From an uncultured Opitutia bacterium (GTDB lineage: Bacteria; Verrucomicrobiota; Verrucomicrobiia; Opitutales; Puniceicoccaceae): a DNA stretch of 64,000 bases. The stretch lies in assembly GCA_913056175.1 (NCBI GenBank), contig CAJXLM010000003.1, forward strand, positions 1 to 64,000, in the 5' to 3' direction. Below are positions 17,108-26,119 of the stretch, piece by piece. The position numbers were made by a program, and so were the translations under genes. The notes under the pieces were generated by a model, which saw nothing but the letters and a program-made list of their open reading frames with translations, had not been told where the DNA came from and ran no database searches. Numbering within the stretch: position 1 is the first letter of the stretch; each line of letters begins with the position of its first letter.

Positions 17108-17686
17108 TTACTCGTCCTCGACGCGCTCCACCTGGTCGTACTCGAGCTCCACCGGCGTGAAGCGGCCGAAAATGGAGACGGAAACCTTGAGACGACCGCG
17201 CTCGGTGTCGACTTCGTCGATCCGGCCGGTCAGATTGGAGAAGGGCCCTTCGTTGATCTTCACCTCCTCGCCGACAGTGTACTCGATCGCCGGGCGCTCC
17301 TTGCCCTCGGCGTCCGAGACCTGCCGCTGGATGCGCTCGATTTCCTCGGGCTTCAGGGGCACGGGGGTCTCGCCCCCGACGAAGTTGAGCACGCCCTGCG
17401 CATCCTTCACGAAGTACCATGCCCGCTGGTCGAGGTTGCCGTCGTCGTCGTACAGGCGCATGCGCACGAAGATGTAGCCCGGGTAAAACTTCTTCGTCTT
17501 CTGGGTGCGCTTGCCGCCCTTGAACTCGCTGACCGTCTCCGTGGGCATGAGCACCTCGGAGATCCGGTCGCTCATTTCCTCGACCTCGATGAACTTATCG
17601 AGGTAGGTCTTCGCCTTCTGCTCCTGGTTGGACAGGGTTTGCACGGCGTACCAGCGATGCCCTGTCAGCGAAGTTTCCGCAGTCAT
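17108..17686 (-). CDS. nusG: Transcription elongation/antitermination factor NusG
   Basis: Binds RNA polymerase across the cleft and couples it to Rho or the ribosome. The NGN domain begins at HRWYAVQTLSNQE and contains FYPGYIFVRM; the C-terminal KOW domain carries GPFSNLTGRIDEVD. I chose the ATG at 17686 (192 residues), close to the normal length. An upstream ATG at 17716 would overlap the secE stop as ATGA and add 10 residues, so the start is uncertain. It lies between secE and rplK in the standard order. Confidence 0.95.
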   Translation of the reverse strand: MTAETSLTGHRWYAVQTLSNQEQKAKTYLDKFIEVEEMSDRISEVLMPTETVSEFKGGKRTQKTKKFYPGYIFVRMRLYDDDGNLDQRAWYFVKDAQGVLNFVGGETPVPLKPEEIERIQRQVSDAEGKERPAIEYTVGEEVKINEGPFSNLTGRIDEVDTERGRLKVSVSIFGRFTPVELEYDQVERVEDE

Positions 17687-17712
17687 GGAATTCCCGTTCG
17701 TGGCTGGGCTGC

Positions 17713-17925
17713 TCATTCCGCGGGGCGGACCCATTCCGTGACGAGTTCGATGCTGTTCAGCAGGAAGAAGTCGGACGCCCCGATGAAGGTCCCGAGAATC
17801 GCAATCCCAATCAAGACGACGATCGTGTAATCGCGCAGCTCCCGCCGAGTCGGCCAGGAGGCTTTCTTCAGCTCGATGAGGGTCTCGCGCCAGAAGGTGC
17901 GGATTTTACGAAAGGGATTCTTCAT
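17713..17925 (-). CDS. secE: Preprotein translocase subunit SecE
   Basis: The small essential subunit that clamps SecY in the Sec translocon. At 70 residues it is the short, single-span form. A cytoplasmic amphipathic helix contains the signature ELKKASWPTRREL, followed by one transmembrane helix (about residues 34-57). It follows tRNA-Trp and precedes nusG, as in many bacteria. Confidence 0.96.
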   Translation of the reverse strand: MKNPFRKIRTFWRETLIELKKASWPTRRELRDYTIVVLIGIAILGTFIGASDFFLLNSIELVTEWVRPAE

Positions 17926-17946
17926 GATCGGAGAGGTTCCGGGGAC

Positions 17947-18022
17947 TGGCGGGAGAAGAGGGACTCGAACCCCCAGCCTACGGTTTTGGAGACCGTTGCT
18001 CTTCCAGTTGAGCTATTCTCCC
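17947..18022 (-). tRNA. trnW: tRNA-Trp (anticodon CCA)
   Basis: A complete cloverleaf on the minus strand: 7 bp acceptor stem GGGAGAA/TTCTCCC, D arm GCTC...GAGC, anticodon stem ACGGT/ACCGT with loop CTCCAAA, variable loop AGGCT, and T arm GGGGG TTCGAGT CCCTC. The discriminator is G and the 3' CCA is encoded. The anticodon CCA reads UGG. It lies between tuf and secE. Confidence 0.97.
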
Positions 18023-18088
18023 CCAAAGTCCGGCGAGAGTCACGGTCGCCGGTGGAGACCAGCGGACCCGGTGACTGCGCCCGGTCGC

Positions 18089-19279
18089 TTATTCCTCGAC
18101 CTCCGCGATGCGTCCGGCGCCGATGGTGCGGCCCCCTTCGCGGATGGCGAAGCGCTGGCCCTGCTCCATGGCGATCGGCTTCTGGAGGTCGATGATGATG
18201 CTGAGGTTGTCCCCCGGCATGACCATCTCGACGTCCTCGGGGAGATCGATGATCCCGGTGACATCGGCCGTACCCATGAAGAACTGGGGACGGTACCCCT
18301 TGAAGAAGGGGGTGCTACGTCCGCCCTCGTCCTTGCCGAGCACGTAGATTTCCGCCTTGGCCCGGTGGTGCGGGGTGATGCTGCCCGGCTTGGCAATGAC
18401 CTGGCCGCGCTCGATGGCATCCTTCTCCACCCCGCGGAGCAACAGCCCGACATTGTCGCCGGCCTGGCCGGAGTCGAGGGTCTTGCGGAACATTTCCACA
18501 CCCGTGACGACCGACTTGCCCTCCTTCTCCATGCCGACAATGGCCACTTCCTGGCCGACCTTGATCTGGCCGCGCTCGATCCGGCCGGTGGCGACCGTAC
18601 CCCGCCCGGTGATGGAGAAGACATCCTCCACCGACATCAGGAAGGGCTTGTCGATGGCGCGTTCCGGCTCGGGGATGTCGGTGTCGAGAGCGTCGAGGAG
18701 GTTCTGGATGGCCGCCTTGCCCTCGTCCTTGCCCTCGAGGGCGGCAAGGGCGGAGCCCCTGACGATCGTGATGTTGTCCCCGTCGAACTCGTACTTGGAA
18801 AGGATTTCGCGTACTTCCATCTCCACCAGTTCGACCAGCTCCTCGTCGTCCATGAGGTCGACCTTGTTGAGGAAGACCACAATGTTCGGCACCCCCACCT
18901 GGCGGGCGAGCAGGATGTGCTCGCGGGTCTGCGGCTTGGGGCCGTCCGCGGCGCTCACCACGAGGATCGCCCCGTCCATCTGGGCCGCCCCGGTGATCAT
19001 GTTCTTGACGAAATCAGCGTGGCCCGGGCAGTCCACGTGGGCGTAGTGGCGCTTGTCCGACTCGTACTCCACGTGGGAGACGGCAATCGTGACGATCTTG
19101 GAGTCATCGCGGACCGTGCCGCCCTTCGCGATGTCCGAGTAGCTCTTCACTTCCGCCATGCCTTTCTCCGACTGCGTCTGGAGGATCGCAGCGGTGAGCG
19201 TGGTCTTGCCGTGGTCGACGTGACCGATCGTGCCCACGTTCAGGTGCGGCTTCGTGCGTTCGAATGATTCCTTGGCCAT
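18089..19279 (-). CDS. tuf: Elongation factor Tu
   Basis: GTPase that delivers aminoacyl-tRNA to the ribosome; 396 residues, full length. G1 is GHVDHGKT (19-26), G3 includes DCPGHAD, and G4 is NKVD. The C-terminal beta-barrel domains contain [12 protein letters not shown] and the tRNA-contact motifs. It is flanked by tRNA-Thr upstream and tRNA-Trp downstream on the same strand, a common arrangement in which tRNAs and tuf share a transcript. It is the only tuf copy in this window. Confidence 0.99.
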   Translation of the reverse strand: MAKESFERTKPHLNVGTIGHVDHGKTTLTAAILQTQSEKGMAEVKSYSDIAKGGTVRDDSKIVTIAVSHVEYESDKRHYAHVDCPGHADFVKNMITGAAQMDGAILVVSAADGPKPQTREHILLARQVGVPNIVVFLNKVDLMDDEELVELVEMEVREILSKYEFDGDNITIVRGSALAALEGKDEGKAAIQNLLDALDTDIPEPERAIDKPFLMSVEDVFSITGRGTVATGRIERGQIKVGQEVAIVGMEKEGKSVVTGVEMFRKTLDSGQAGDNVGLLLRGVEKDAIERGQVIAKPGSITPHHRAKAEIYVLGKDEGGRSTPFFKGYRPQFFMGTADVTGIIDLPEDVEMVMPGDNLSIIIDLQKPIAMEQGQRFAIREGGRTIGAGRIAEVEE

Positions 19280-19325
19280 GTGCTGGTTTTCGTGCTTGTT
19301 GTTGCGTTGAGTCGGAGGATAAAGA

Positions 19326-19401
19326 TGGAGCCCTCGAGCGGATTCGAACCGCCGACCTCGTCCTTACCAAGGACGCGCTCTGCCGACTGAGCTACAAGGG
19401 C
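19326..19401 (-). tRNA. trnT: tRNA-Thr (anticodon GGT)
   Basis: A complete cloverleaf on the minus strand: acceptor stem GCCCTTG/CGAGGGC with one T-G pair, D arm GCTC...GAGC, anticodon stem CGTCC/GGACG with loop TTGGTAA, and T arm GGCGG TTCGAAT CCGCT. The discriminator is T and the 3' CCA is encoded. Anticodon GGT reads ACC and ACU. It lies 46 nt upstream of tuf. Confidence 0.97.
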
Positions 19402-19524
19402 GGAGGAGAAATCTAGAAGGTGGTGGGAACGGGTGCGCGGAGGAGCCAATGGTTGACAGGCGAAAGCGGTGGAGAATGAGTATTTTCCCGCCCACCGTCA
19501 ACCCCCCTTTCCGTAAATTTTCCC

Positions 19525-19881
19525 ATGGCTGAGTCCCCACCCGAAAAGATCGTCAAGATTGGCGAGGAAATCGCGATCCTCTGGCCCGACAAAACGGAAA
19601 GTTACTTTCCTCCAGAGTTCCTCCGCCGGCATTCCCCGAGCGCCTCCAACCAGGGCGAGGTGGACATTCTCGGGCAGCGGCACGGGGGGGACGGGCCCAA
19701 GTTCTTCGCCGGGGTCCGCGTGATCAGCTGGGAAAGGGTGGGCAACTACGCCGTCGCCTTCCACTTCTCGGACGGGCACGCCACCGGGATCTACAGCTGG
19801 TCCTATCTCCGGCAGCTTCAGCAGGAGCGGCAGCGGGAGGAGGATTCCGGGACGGCGGATCCCTCAGGCCCCGAGGACTAG
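19525..19881 (+). CDS. DUF971 (GBBH-like N-terminal) domain protein
   Basis: A 118-residue single-domain protein. It matches the pattern of the domain found at the N-terminus of gamma-butyrobetaine hydroxylase: IAILWPDKTESYFPPEFLRRHSP, then VGNYAVAFHFSDGHATGIYSWSYLR. Stand-alone copies are common and have been linked with iron-sulfur or Mrp-type proteins in other genomes, but their role is not settled. A perfect TTGACA lies at 19453-19458, though the best -10-like box (TATTTT, 19481) is 22 nt away. Its 3' end overlaps the converging menA gene by 18 nt. Confidence 0.8.
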   Translation: MAESPPEKIVKIGEEIAILWPDKTESYFPPEFLRRHSPSASNQGEVDILGQRHGGDGPKFFAGVRVISWERVGNYAVAFHFSDGHATGIYSWSYLRQLQQERQREEDSGTADPSGPED

Positions 19882-20745
19882 CCCGCCGGCGAGGAGGAGG
19901 CCGTAGCCGAGGAGGGAGCGGGCCGCGGCCGCGAGGAAGCGGCCGTAGGCGGCCCGGTCGTGCTCGCCGGGCAATGCGCGCAGCAACCGCACCAGCGGGA
20001 CCAGGCCGACCAGGCTGACGAGCGTCCACGGGCGGCCCCCGGCGCCCGCCCACCAGACGACGAGGAGGACCGCTCCGGCGAGGCTGGCCCCGAGGAGGGC
20101 AAAGGAGACCCACCGGCCCAAGCGAACCGCGAGGGTGCGCTTGCCGGTCCGCCGGTCGTTGGGGAGGTCCCGGTCGTTGTTGATGACCAGGAGGTTGTTG
20201 ACCAACAACCCGATGACCACCCCCGTTGCCCAGACCCCGCGGGGAAAGCTTCCCACCTGGACATAGGCCGTCACCCCCACCGCGACCAACCCGAAGAAGA
20301 GGACCACAAAAACGTCCCCGAGCCCACGGTAGCCGAGGGCAAGGGGCCGGGCCGTGTAGGCGACCGCGGCGACCACGCTGGCCAGCCCCACCCCCAGCAA
20401 CCACCAGCCGCCCCAGACCAGCAGGGAAAGCCCGAGGAGGAAGGCGCCGGCGAGAACCCCGTAGGCGGCCCGGCGCATCATCTCCGGGCGAACCTGACCA
20501 CTCGCCACCGCCCGCCGCGGTCCCGTTCGCTTCTCGTCGTCCGCCCCCTGGACCGCGTCGTAGTAATCGTTGGCGTAATTCGTGCCGACCTGCACGAGCA
20601 GGGCGAAGAGCGCACAGAGCAGGGCGGGCAGCGGCCGGAAACCGCCCGCCTCGGCCGCCACCGCCGAGCCCACCACCACCGGCACCAATGCTGCCGGCAA
20701 GGTGCGGGGACGAGCCGCCTCCCACCAGAGGGCGGGGCCGCTCAT
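19864..20745 (-). CDS. menA: 1,4-dihydroxy-2-naphthoate polyprenyltransferase (MenA)
   Basis: UbiA-superfamily membrane enzyme that attaches the isoprenoid tail to dihydroxynaphthoate in menaquinone synthesis. The 293-residue protein has eight or nine hydrophobic segments. The two Asp-rich motifs are NYANDYYD and NNDRDLPNDRRTGKRTLAVRLG; the second is typical of MenA rather than UbiA. I chose the ATG at 20745 because MSGPALWWEAARPRTLPA matches the family start; the frame continues upstream without homology. It implies menaquinone as a respiratory quinone. Divergent from the SufU-like gene. Confidence 0.9.
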   Translation of the reverse strand: MSGPALWWEAARPRTLPAALVPVVVGSAVAAEAGGFRPLPALLCALFALLVQVGTNYANDYYDAVQGADDEKRTGPRRAVASGQVRPEMMRRAAYGVLAGAFLLGLSLLVWGGWWLLGVGLASVVAAVAYTARPLALGYRGLGDVFVVLFFGLVAVGVTAYVQVGSFPRGVWATGVVIGLLVNNLLVINNDRDLPNDRRTGKRTLAVRLGRWVSFALLGASLAGAVLLVVWWAGAGGRPWTLVSLVGLVPLVRLLRALPGEHDRAAYGRFLAAAARSLLGYGLLLAGGLVLGA

Positions 20746-20884
20746 GCGGGGAAGCAGGGCCGGCCCCTGCGCGGAGACGACCCGGCCGGCGCCCACCACG
20801 GGCGGACGCGGGCGGGTCCCGGTCCCGGGCGGGAAAGGAAACGGAGTTGCGGCTGCGCCATCCCCGCCGAATGTTGGGCGGCGA

Positions 20885-21337
20885 ATGGAGGAACGCGAGG
20901 GAAAGAAAACACCGGGGGAACTCTACCGGGAGTCCCTCCTCGCCCTGTACCGGCAACCGCTGGGGGGAGGTCCCCTCCCCCCCGGTCGGCAGTGGACGGA
21001 GGCGTCCAACCGCACCTGCGGCGACCGCGTCCGCTTCGCCGTGGAAAAGGAGGGGGAAACCATTGTCCGGTGCTGGCAGGAGACCGCCGGTTGCGCCGTC
21101 ACCACGGCGACGGCCTCCCTGCTGGTGCGGGCCCTCCCGGGGCGCTCGGTTCCGGCGGTGCGGGAGCTTTTCCGGGAGATCCGCGGGTCCCTCGGGTCCG
21201 GCGGCGAGCCCGCGGGGGAGGCCTTGCCCCCTGAGGTGGCCGAACTCGAGGCGGTCCGGCAGCTGCCCAGCCGCCGGGAATGCGTGCGGACCGCGTTGCG
21301 GGCGGCGGAGCGAGCCCTCGCGGAGGCAGCACCATGA
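20885..21337 (+). CDS. sufU: SufU-type iron-sulfur scaffold / zinc-dependent sulfurtransferase
   Basis: A 150-residue protein of the IscU/SufU fold. The ligand set is visible: Cys45 with Asp47 (NRTCGD), Cys70 (ETAGCAVTTAT) and Cys133 (SRRECVRTAL), matching the Cys, Asp, Cys and Cys of SufU. The GCAVT context and C-terminal RRECV motif resemble SufU more than IscU. In Gram-positive systems SufU accepts sulfur from SufS. No suf genes are nearby. Its stop overlaps the next ATG as ATGA, so it is translationally coupled to a copper-type P1B-ATPase, an unusual partner. Confidence 0.8.
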   Translation: MEEREGKKTPGELYRESLLALYRQPLGGGPLPPGRQWTEASNRTCGDRVRFAVEKEGETIVRCWQETAGCAVTTATASLLVRALPGRSVPAVRELFREIRGSLGSGGEPAGEALPPEVAELEAVRQLPSRRECVRTALRAAERALAEAAP

Positions 21338-23319
21338 GCGGTTGTGGTTCCTGTTGCTCCTCTCCGGCTGCCGGGGCCAGCGCCCCCCGGGAGGAGGACC
21401 GCTTCTTCTGGCTCCGGCTGGGGATCGCCCTTGTCCTCGCCGGACAAAGCATGGTCTTCGGCCTCGCCATCAACGTGGCCAGCCCCACCCCCGGCTCCCC
21501 CAGCTATTTCTGGCTCCACCTCGCCCTGTTCGCCTCCGCCGTGGTGGCCATCGGGCTCCTCGGTCCCCGGCTGGCCCGGGAATCGTGGGCGGCTCTCCGG
21601 CGGGGCCGGATCACCGTGGAAGCCCTCTTTGTGACCAGTTGTCTCGGGGCCCTCGTGGGCTCATTGGTGGCGACCTTCACTGGGGAAGGGGCCGTCTACT
21701 ACGAGGTGGTGGCCATCGTCCTCGTGGTCTACGCGGTCGGCAAGAAGATCGGGGACAGCTCCCGCCGGAGGGTCCTCGCGGAAATCAGCCAGTACCGGCA
21801 GTCCCTTGAGCGCGCCCGATTCGTCGAGGCCGATGGCACCTGGCGGGAAGTACCGCTGGCCGAGCTCCCCCCGCGAGCCCTCATCCGGGTGGAGCCCGGG
21901 GAGGTCGTTCCGGTCGACGGGATTGTCGAGCAGGGCACTTCCTCCGTGCAGCAGGCCCAGCTCACCGGCGAGCCCACCCCTGTGTACAGCCGCCCCGGCT
22001 CGGAGGTGCACGCCGGCTCCTCGGTCCTCGACGGCAGCCTCCTCCTCCGCATGACCCATGGGGAGGGAGAGCGCCGCATCGACACCATCCTCTCCTGGGT
22101 CGAGCAAGCCCGCGAGCGTCCCTCCCGCCTGCAGAACTGGGCCGACCAGACCATCGGCTGGTTCTTCCCGGTGGTCGCTACCGTCGCTGCGTTCACCCTC
22201 GTCGGCTGGCTCCTTGCCGGATCCGGCTGGGCCCGGGCCCTCTTTAACTCCATGGCCGTCCTCCTCGTCGCCTGCCCCTGCGCCCTCGGCCTGGCCACCC
22301 CGATTGCCGTCTGGAAGGGGCTCTTCCGCCTCGCCTCGCACGGCCTCCTCTGCCGGCACGGCGAGGTCATGGACGCCCTTGCCCATACCCGCCGGGTCTT
22401 CCTCGACAAGACCGGGACACTCACCGACACCGCCCTTGTCGTGAAGGACTTCGAAGTCCTCACCAACGGCACCGGTCCGGATCCCGAACGCCTGCGCGCG
22501 TGGGTGGCCGCGGTCGAGGAGGGGCAGGCCCACCCGGCGGCCCGGGCCCTCGCCGCCCTCGAGGAGAACCCCGGCGTCGAAGTCCTCCGGCGGGAACTGG
22601 TCCCCGGCGAGGGAATCCGCGGCTGGATCCGCACCGAAGAGGGGGAACGCGAGCTGGCCATCGGGAGCGCCCGGCTCGGCGGCGGGCGGGAAGCCGCGGC
22701 CGGCACCGCCCCGAGCCCCGATGGAAAGTCCCTGGCCATTGCCCTCGACGGGGAACCGGTAGCCCGTGCCCGGGTGGAGGAGATTCTCCGGCAGGGTGCC
22801 ACCGAGACCCTGCGGGGCCTCGCCGAGAGGGGCATCGCCGTGAGCATCCTCTCCGGGGACCCCGAGCCGCAGTGGACCTCGATCGGCGAGGTCGCCGTGG
22901 AGGCTGGCCGGAGCCCGGAGGAAAAGCGGAGGGCCGTGGTCGATGCGGTGGGGGCCGGCGAGGAACCCCTCTTCGTGGGGGACGGCATCAACGATACCCC
23001 CGCGATGGCCGGAGGAGCCGCCTCCGTCGCGGTGGACGCGGGCACCTCGCTGACCCGGGCGACGGCCGACGCCGTCCTCCTCCAGAACGATCTCGGCCGC
23101 CTCCTCGACGGCGTCGATCTCGCCCGGCGCGTCCACGCCGGGGTCCGCGGGAACATCCGCTTCGCCGTTCTCTACAACCTTATCGGGATCACCCTCGCCG
23201 CCGCCGGGATCCTCCATCCCATCGTGGCCGCCCTGCTCATGCTCTTCTCCAGCGCCACCGTTTCCGTCCGGGCCCTCCTCAGCGCGGAGTTGCCCGGGTG
23301 GAAGAGGAACCCTTCCTGA
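21334..23319 (+). CDS. Cu(+)-type P1B-ATPase without a classical metal-binding domain
   Basis: A 661-residue heavy-metal transporting ATPase. Motifs in order: TGE (211-213), CPC in the sixth membrane helix (314-316), the phosphorylated Asp358 in DKTGT, HP (400-401) and GDGIND (549-554). The last two helices carry YN (614-615) and M-x-x-S-S (636-640), the copper(I) signature. About eight transmembrane helices are predicted. There is no CxxC heavy-metal-associated domain; instead the N-terminus begins MSGCGSCC, a short cysteine cluster that could bind metal. The gene overlaps the SufU-like gene by ATGA. Copper export or delivery (CcoI/FixI-like) are both possible. Confidence 0.92.
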   Translation: MSGCGSCCSSPAAGASAPREEDRFFWLRLGIALVLAGQSMVFGLAINVASPTPGSPSYFWLHLALFASAVVAIGLLGPRLARESWAALRRGRITVEALFVTSCLGALVGSLVATFTGEGAVYYEVVAIVLVVYAVGKKIGDSSRRRVLAEISQYRQSLERARFVEADGTWREVPLAELPPRALIRVEPGEVVPVDGIVEQGTSSVQQAQLTGEPTPVYSRPGSEVHAGSSVLDGSLLLRMTHGEGERRIDTILSWVEQARERPSRLQNWADQTIGWFFPVVATVAAFTLVGWLLAGSGWARALFNSMAVLLVACPCALGLATPIAVWKGLFRLASHGLLCRHGEVMDALAHTRRVFLDKTGTLTDTALVVKDFEVLTNGTGPDPERLRAWVAAVEEGQAHPAARALAALEENPGVEVLRRELVPGEGIRGWIRTEEGERELAIGSARLGGGREAAAGTAPSPDGKSLAIALDGEPVARARVEEILRQGATETLRGLAERGIAVSILSGDPEPQWTSIGEVAVEAGRSPEEKRRAVVDAVGAGEEPLFVGDGINDTPAMAGGAASVAVDAGTSLTRATADAVLLQNDLGRLLDGVDLARRVHAGVRGNIRFAVLYNLIGITLAAAGILHPIVAALLMLFSSATVSVRALLSAELPGWKRNPS

Positions 23320-23344
23320 GGGCACCCACGGAAGGCCCGAACGC

Positions 23345-24502
23345 ATGCGGATTGCCCTCGTCACCGAGACCTTTCCGCCCGAGATCAATGGGGTCGCCAT
23401 GACCCTCGAGCGGCTCGCGCTCGCCATGGGCGAGGCGGGCCACTCCGTGGAGGTCGTCCGGCCCCGCCAGCGGAACGCGCCCGGCCCGGAGCGACCCTCC
23501 TACCGCGAGGTGGAGGTGGGGGCCGTGTCCCTGCCCGGCTACGAGGAACTCAACCTCGGTCTCCCCGTGGCCACCCGGCTCTACCACCACTGGGGCCGGC
23601 AGCGGCCCGACGTGGTCTACCTCGCCACGGAGGGACCGCTCGGGGCGGCGGCCCTCGCCGTCTGCCATGCCCGGGGAGTCCTGCCCGTCTCGGGTTTCCA
23701 CACCAACTTCCAGGAGTACGTCCGGCACTATCAGCTGCGCTGGCTGGAGCTGCTCATGCGCACCTACCTCCGCTTCCTGCACAACTCCACCCTCCGCACC
23801 TTTGGACCCTCCGCCGACCTGCTCCGCCGACTCCGCCGGGAGGGATTCCACCGGCTTCGCCTCCTCGAACGCGGCGTGGACACCCGCCTCTTCCGGCCCG
23901 ACCGGCGGCGTGCCGACCTCCGCCGGGATTGGGGAGCCGGCGCGGAGGCGCCGGTCTTTCTCTACGTGGGACGGCTCGCCGCGGAAAAGAATATCGGCCT
24001 GCTCGCCGGTCTCTGGCCGGAGATCCGGGCCACCCGGCCGGACGCCCACCTCGTCCTCGTGGGAGACGGCCCCCTGCGACCCGAGCTGGAGAACCGCCTC
24101 CCGGAGGCGCGCTTCACTGGCACGCGGAACGGCGAAGACCTCGCCAGCCACTACGCCTCCGCCGATTACTTCCTCTTCCCCAGCCTCACCGAGACCTACG
24201 GCAATGTCGTCGCCGAGGCGATGGCCAGCGGCCTCGGGGTCCTCGCCTACCGCTACGCGGCCGCCGCCCAACTCATCGAGGACGGCGGCAACGGCTGGAC
24301 CGTGCCGCCCGGAGACGCCGCCACCTTCCGGGAGCGGGCGCTCGCCCTGGCCGGCCTCCCTCCGGCCCGGGTCCAGGCCCTCCGCGCGGCTGCCCGGGCA
24401 ACCGCGCTCTCCCGCTCCTGGGAGGGGGTCTTCCGCCGCTTCGAGGGGGAACTGCAGGCGGCGGTGGCGGAACGCCGTGCCGAGGCCGGCCAACAAGCCT
24501 GA
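23345..24502 (+). CDS. GT4-family glycosyltransferase
   Basis: A 385-residue GT-B fold glycosyltransferase. The N-terminal domain has the MRIALVTETFPPEINGVA start and GFHTNFQEYVRHY, a stretch shared with the sulfoquinovosyl-, mannosyl- and glucosyl-diacylglycerol branch of GT4. The C-terminal nucleotide-sugar domain has FLYVGRLAAEKN and the E-x7-E motif in ETYGNVVAEAMASG. A lipid-linked acceptor is therefore plausible, but donor and acceptor cannot be told. It follows the P1B-ATPase after 25 nt. Confidence 0.85.
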   Translation: MRIALVTETFPPEINGVAMTLERLALAMGEAGHSVEVVRPRQRNAPGPERPSYREVEVGAVSLPGYEELNLGLPVATRLYHHWGRQRPDVVYLATEGPLGAAALAVCHARGVLPVSGFHTNFQEYVRHYQLRWLELLMRTYLRFLHNSTLRTFGPSADLLRRLRREGFHRLRLLERGVDTRLFRPDRRRADLRRDWGAGAEAPVFLYVGRLAAEKNIGLLAGLWPEIRATRPDAHLVLVGDGPLRPELENRLPEARFTGTRNGEDLASHYASADYFLFPSLTETYGNVVAEAMASGLGVLAYRYAAAAQLIEDGGNGWTVPPGDAATFRERALALAGLPPARVQALRAAARATALSRSWEGVFRRFEGELQAAVAERRAEAGQQA

Positions 24503-24559
24503 AGCTCTCGTCTCACCTTCCCATTTGCGTTCACTTTCCCCAGCCACCACCCTTGCCCC

Positions 24560-26089
24560 ATGAAGATGCGAATGCTGCCTGCCTCCCTTGGCCGATCCCT
24601 CGTCGCCCTCCCGACCCTCCTCCTCGGATCCCTTGCCCTCCATGCCCAGGAGGAAGAGAGCCCGGGCTGGCCGGCGCCCGACCTGACCCTCGACCCCTCG
24701 CCGCTCGGTGAGTTCGCCGACGGCCAGCGGGTCAGCTACGCGGGCATGCTCGAGGAGGCGACCCCCTCCGTGGTCGGGGTCGTCACCCGGCAGGTCATCG
24801 AGCCGGGCGAGTCCGGCCCACCGCAAAGCCTCGAGGAGATGCTCCGCCGCTTCTACGGGATGCCGGACAACGGCAACGGCGAGAATGGGAACGGGCCGGA
24901 TTTCGAGCGGCGCATTCCCGGGGGGATGGGTTCGGGCGTGATCGTGTCGCCCCAGGGCTACATCCTCACGAACAACCACGTCGTGCGCTTCCGCAATTCC
25001 GATGAGGTGGCCGACGAGATTCTCGTGCAGCTCAGTGACGGCCGGGAGATCGAGGCCCGGCTGGTCGGGGCGGACGAGAAGACGGACATCGCCGTCCTCA
25101 AGGTGGATGTGGACGAGCCCCTCTCGGCCCTTCCCCTCGGCAACAGCGACGACCTCCGCGTGGGCGACGTCTGCTTCGCGATCGGCAACCCTCTGCGGGT
25201 GGGACTCACCGTGACCAAGGGCATCGTCTCCGCCACCGGCCGGACCGATCTCGGCATCCTCGGCATGCAGGGCTACGAGGATTTCATCCAGACGGACGCC
25301 TCCATCAACATGGGCAACTCCGGCGGACCCCTCGTGGACGCCAAGGGCCGTCTCATCGGGATCAACACGGCCATCCTCTCCCGGACCGGGGGCAACATCG
25401 GCATCGGCTTCGCCATCCCGGTGAACCTCGCCGTCTATGTGATGGAGAATCTCATCGAGTTCGGCACCGTGCCACGCGGATTCCTCGGGGTGGTCCCCGG
25501 CAACCTCACCCCTGACCTCGCTGAGGCCTTCGGGCTCGATTCCATCGAGGGCGCCCTCGTCCGGCAGGTGGAGCCGGGCAGCGCGGCCGCCCGCGCCGGC
25601 ATCGAGCACGGCGATGTCATCCTCTCCGTGGACGACCGGGCCATCGGGTCCGCCCAGGAACTCCGCCTGGCCATCGCCCAGACGCCGCCGGGCGAGACGG
25701 TCGATCTAATCATCGTCCGCGACGGGGAAGAGATGACCAAGGAAGTGGTGCTGGGCGACCTGACCGCCGCCATCAACGGGGCTGGCGGGTCCACCGACCG
25801 CGCGGACACCGCCGCCGGGCTGGTCGACGCCCTCGAGTTGGAGCCGCTCAGCGAGCGCAACCGCTCGAGTTTCTCCGTGCCCGCGCAGATCGAGGGCCTC
25901 CTCATCACCGAGGTGAATTCCTCCAGCCGATTCTCCCAGTACTTCCAGCCGGGAGCGGTCATCAGTGAGATCAACGGGACCGCCGTCCGCTCCGTGGACG
26001 ATCTGGAGAGCGCCCTCCAAACGGGCCAGAACCTCTTCTACGTCTGGTTCGACGGCGTCTACAACTTCGTCTCCATCCCGCTCGAGTGA
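24560..26089 (+). CDS. degP: HtrA/DegP-family periplasmic serine protease
   Basis: A 509-residue exported protease for misfolded envelope proteins. A signal peptide covers about residues 1-29, ending ALHA. The trypsin-like domain has the full catalytic triad His140 (TNNHVV), Asp176 (KTDIAVL) and Ser254 (GNSGGPL). A first PDZ domain (about 325-400) carries RGFLGVVPGNL and GIEHGDVILSVD; a second, less canonical PDZ follows to the C-terminus. A glycine- and asparagine-rich linker (MPDNGNGENGNG) sits in the LA-loop region. It converges with aguB. Confidence 0.93.
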   Translation: MKMRMLPASLGRSLVALPTLLLGSLALHAQEEESPGWPAPDLTLDPSPLGEFADGQRVSYAGMLEEATPSVVGVVTRQVIEPGESGPPQSLEEMLRRFYGMPDNGNGENGNGPDFERRIPGGMGSGVIVSPQGYILTNNHVVRFRNSDEVADEILVQLSDGREIEARLVGADEKTDIAVLKVDVDEPLSALPLGNSDDLRVGDVCFAIGNPLRVGLTVTKGIVSATGRTDLGILGMQGYEDFIQTDASINMGNSGGPLVDAKGRLIGINTAILSRTGGNIGIGFAIPVNLAVYVMENLIEFGTVPRGFLGVVPGNLTPDLAEAFGLDSIEGALVRQVEPGSAAARAGIEHGDVILSVDDRAIGSAQELRLAIAQTPPGETVDLIIVRDGEEMTKEVVLGDLTAAINGAGGSTDRADTAAGLVDALELEPLSERNRSSFSVPAQIEGLLITEVNSSSRFSQYFQPGAVISEINGTAVRSVDDLESALQTGQNLFYVWFDGVYNFVSIPLE

Positions 26090-26119
26090 GCCCGGGGGCG
26101 GACCGCGCGCGCGGCGCCC

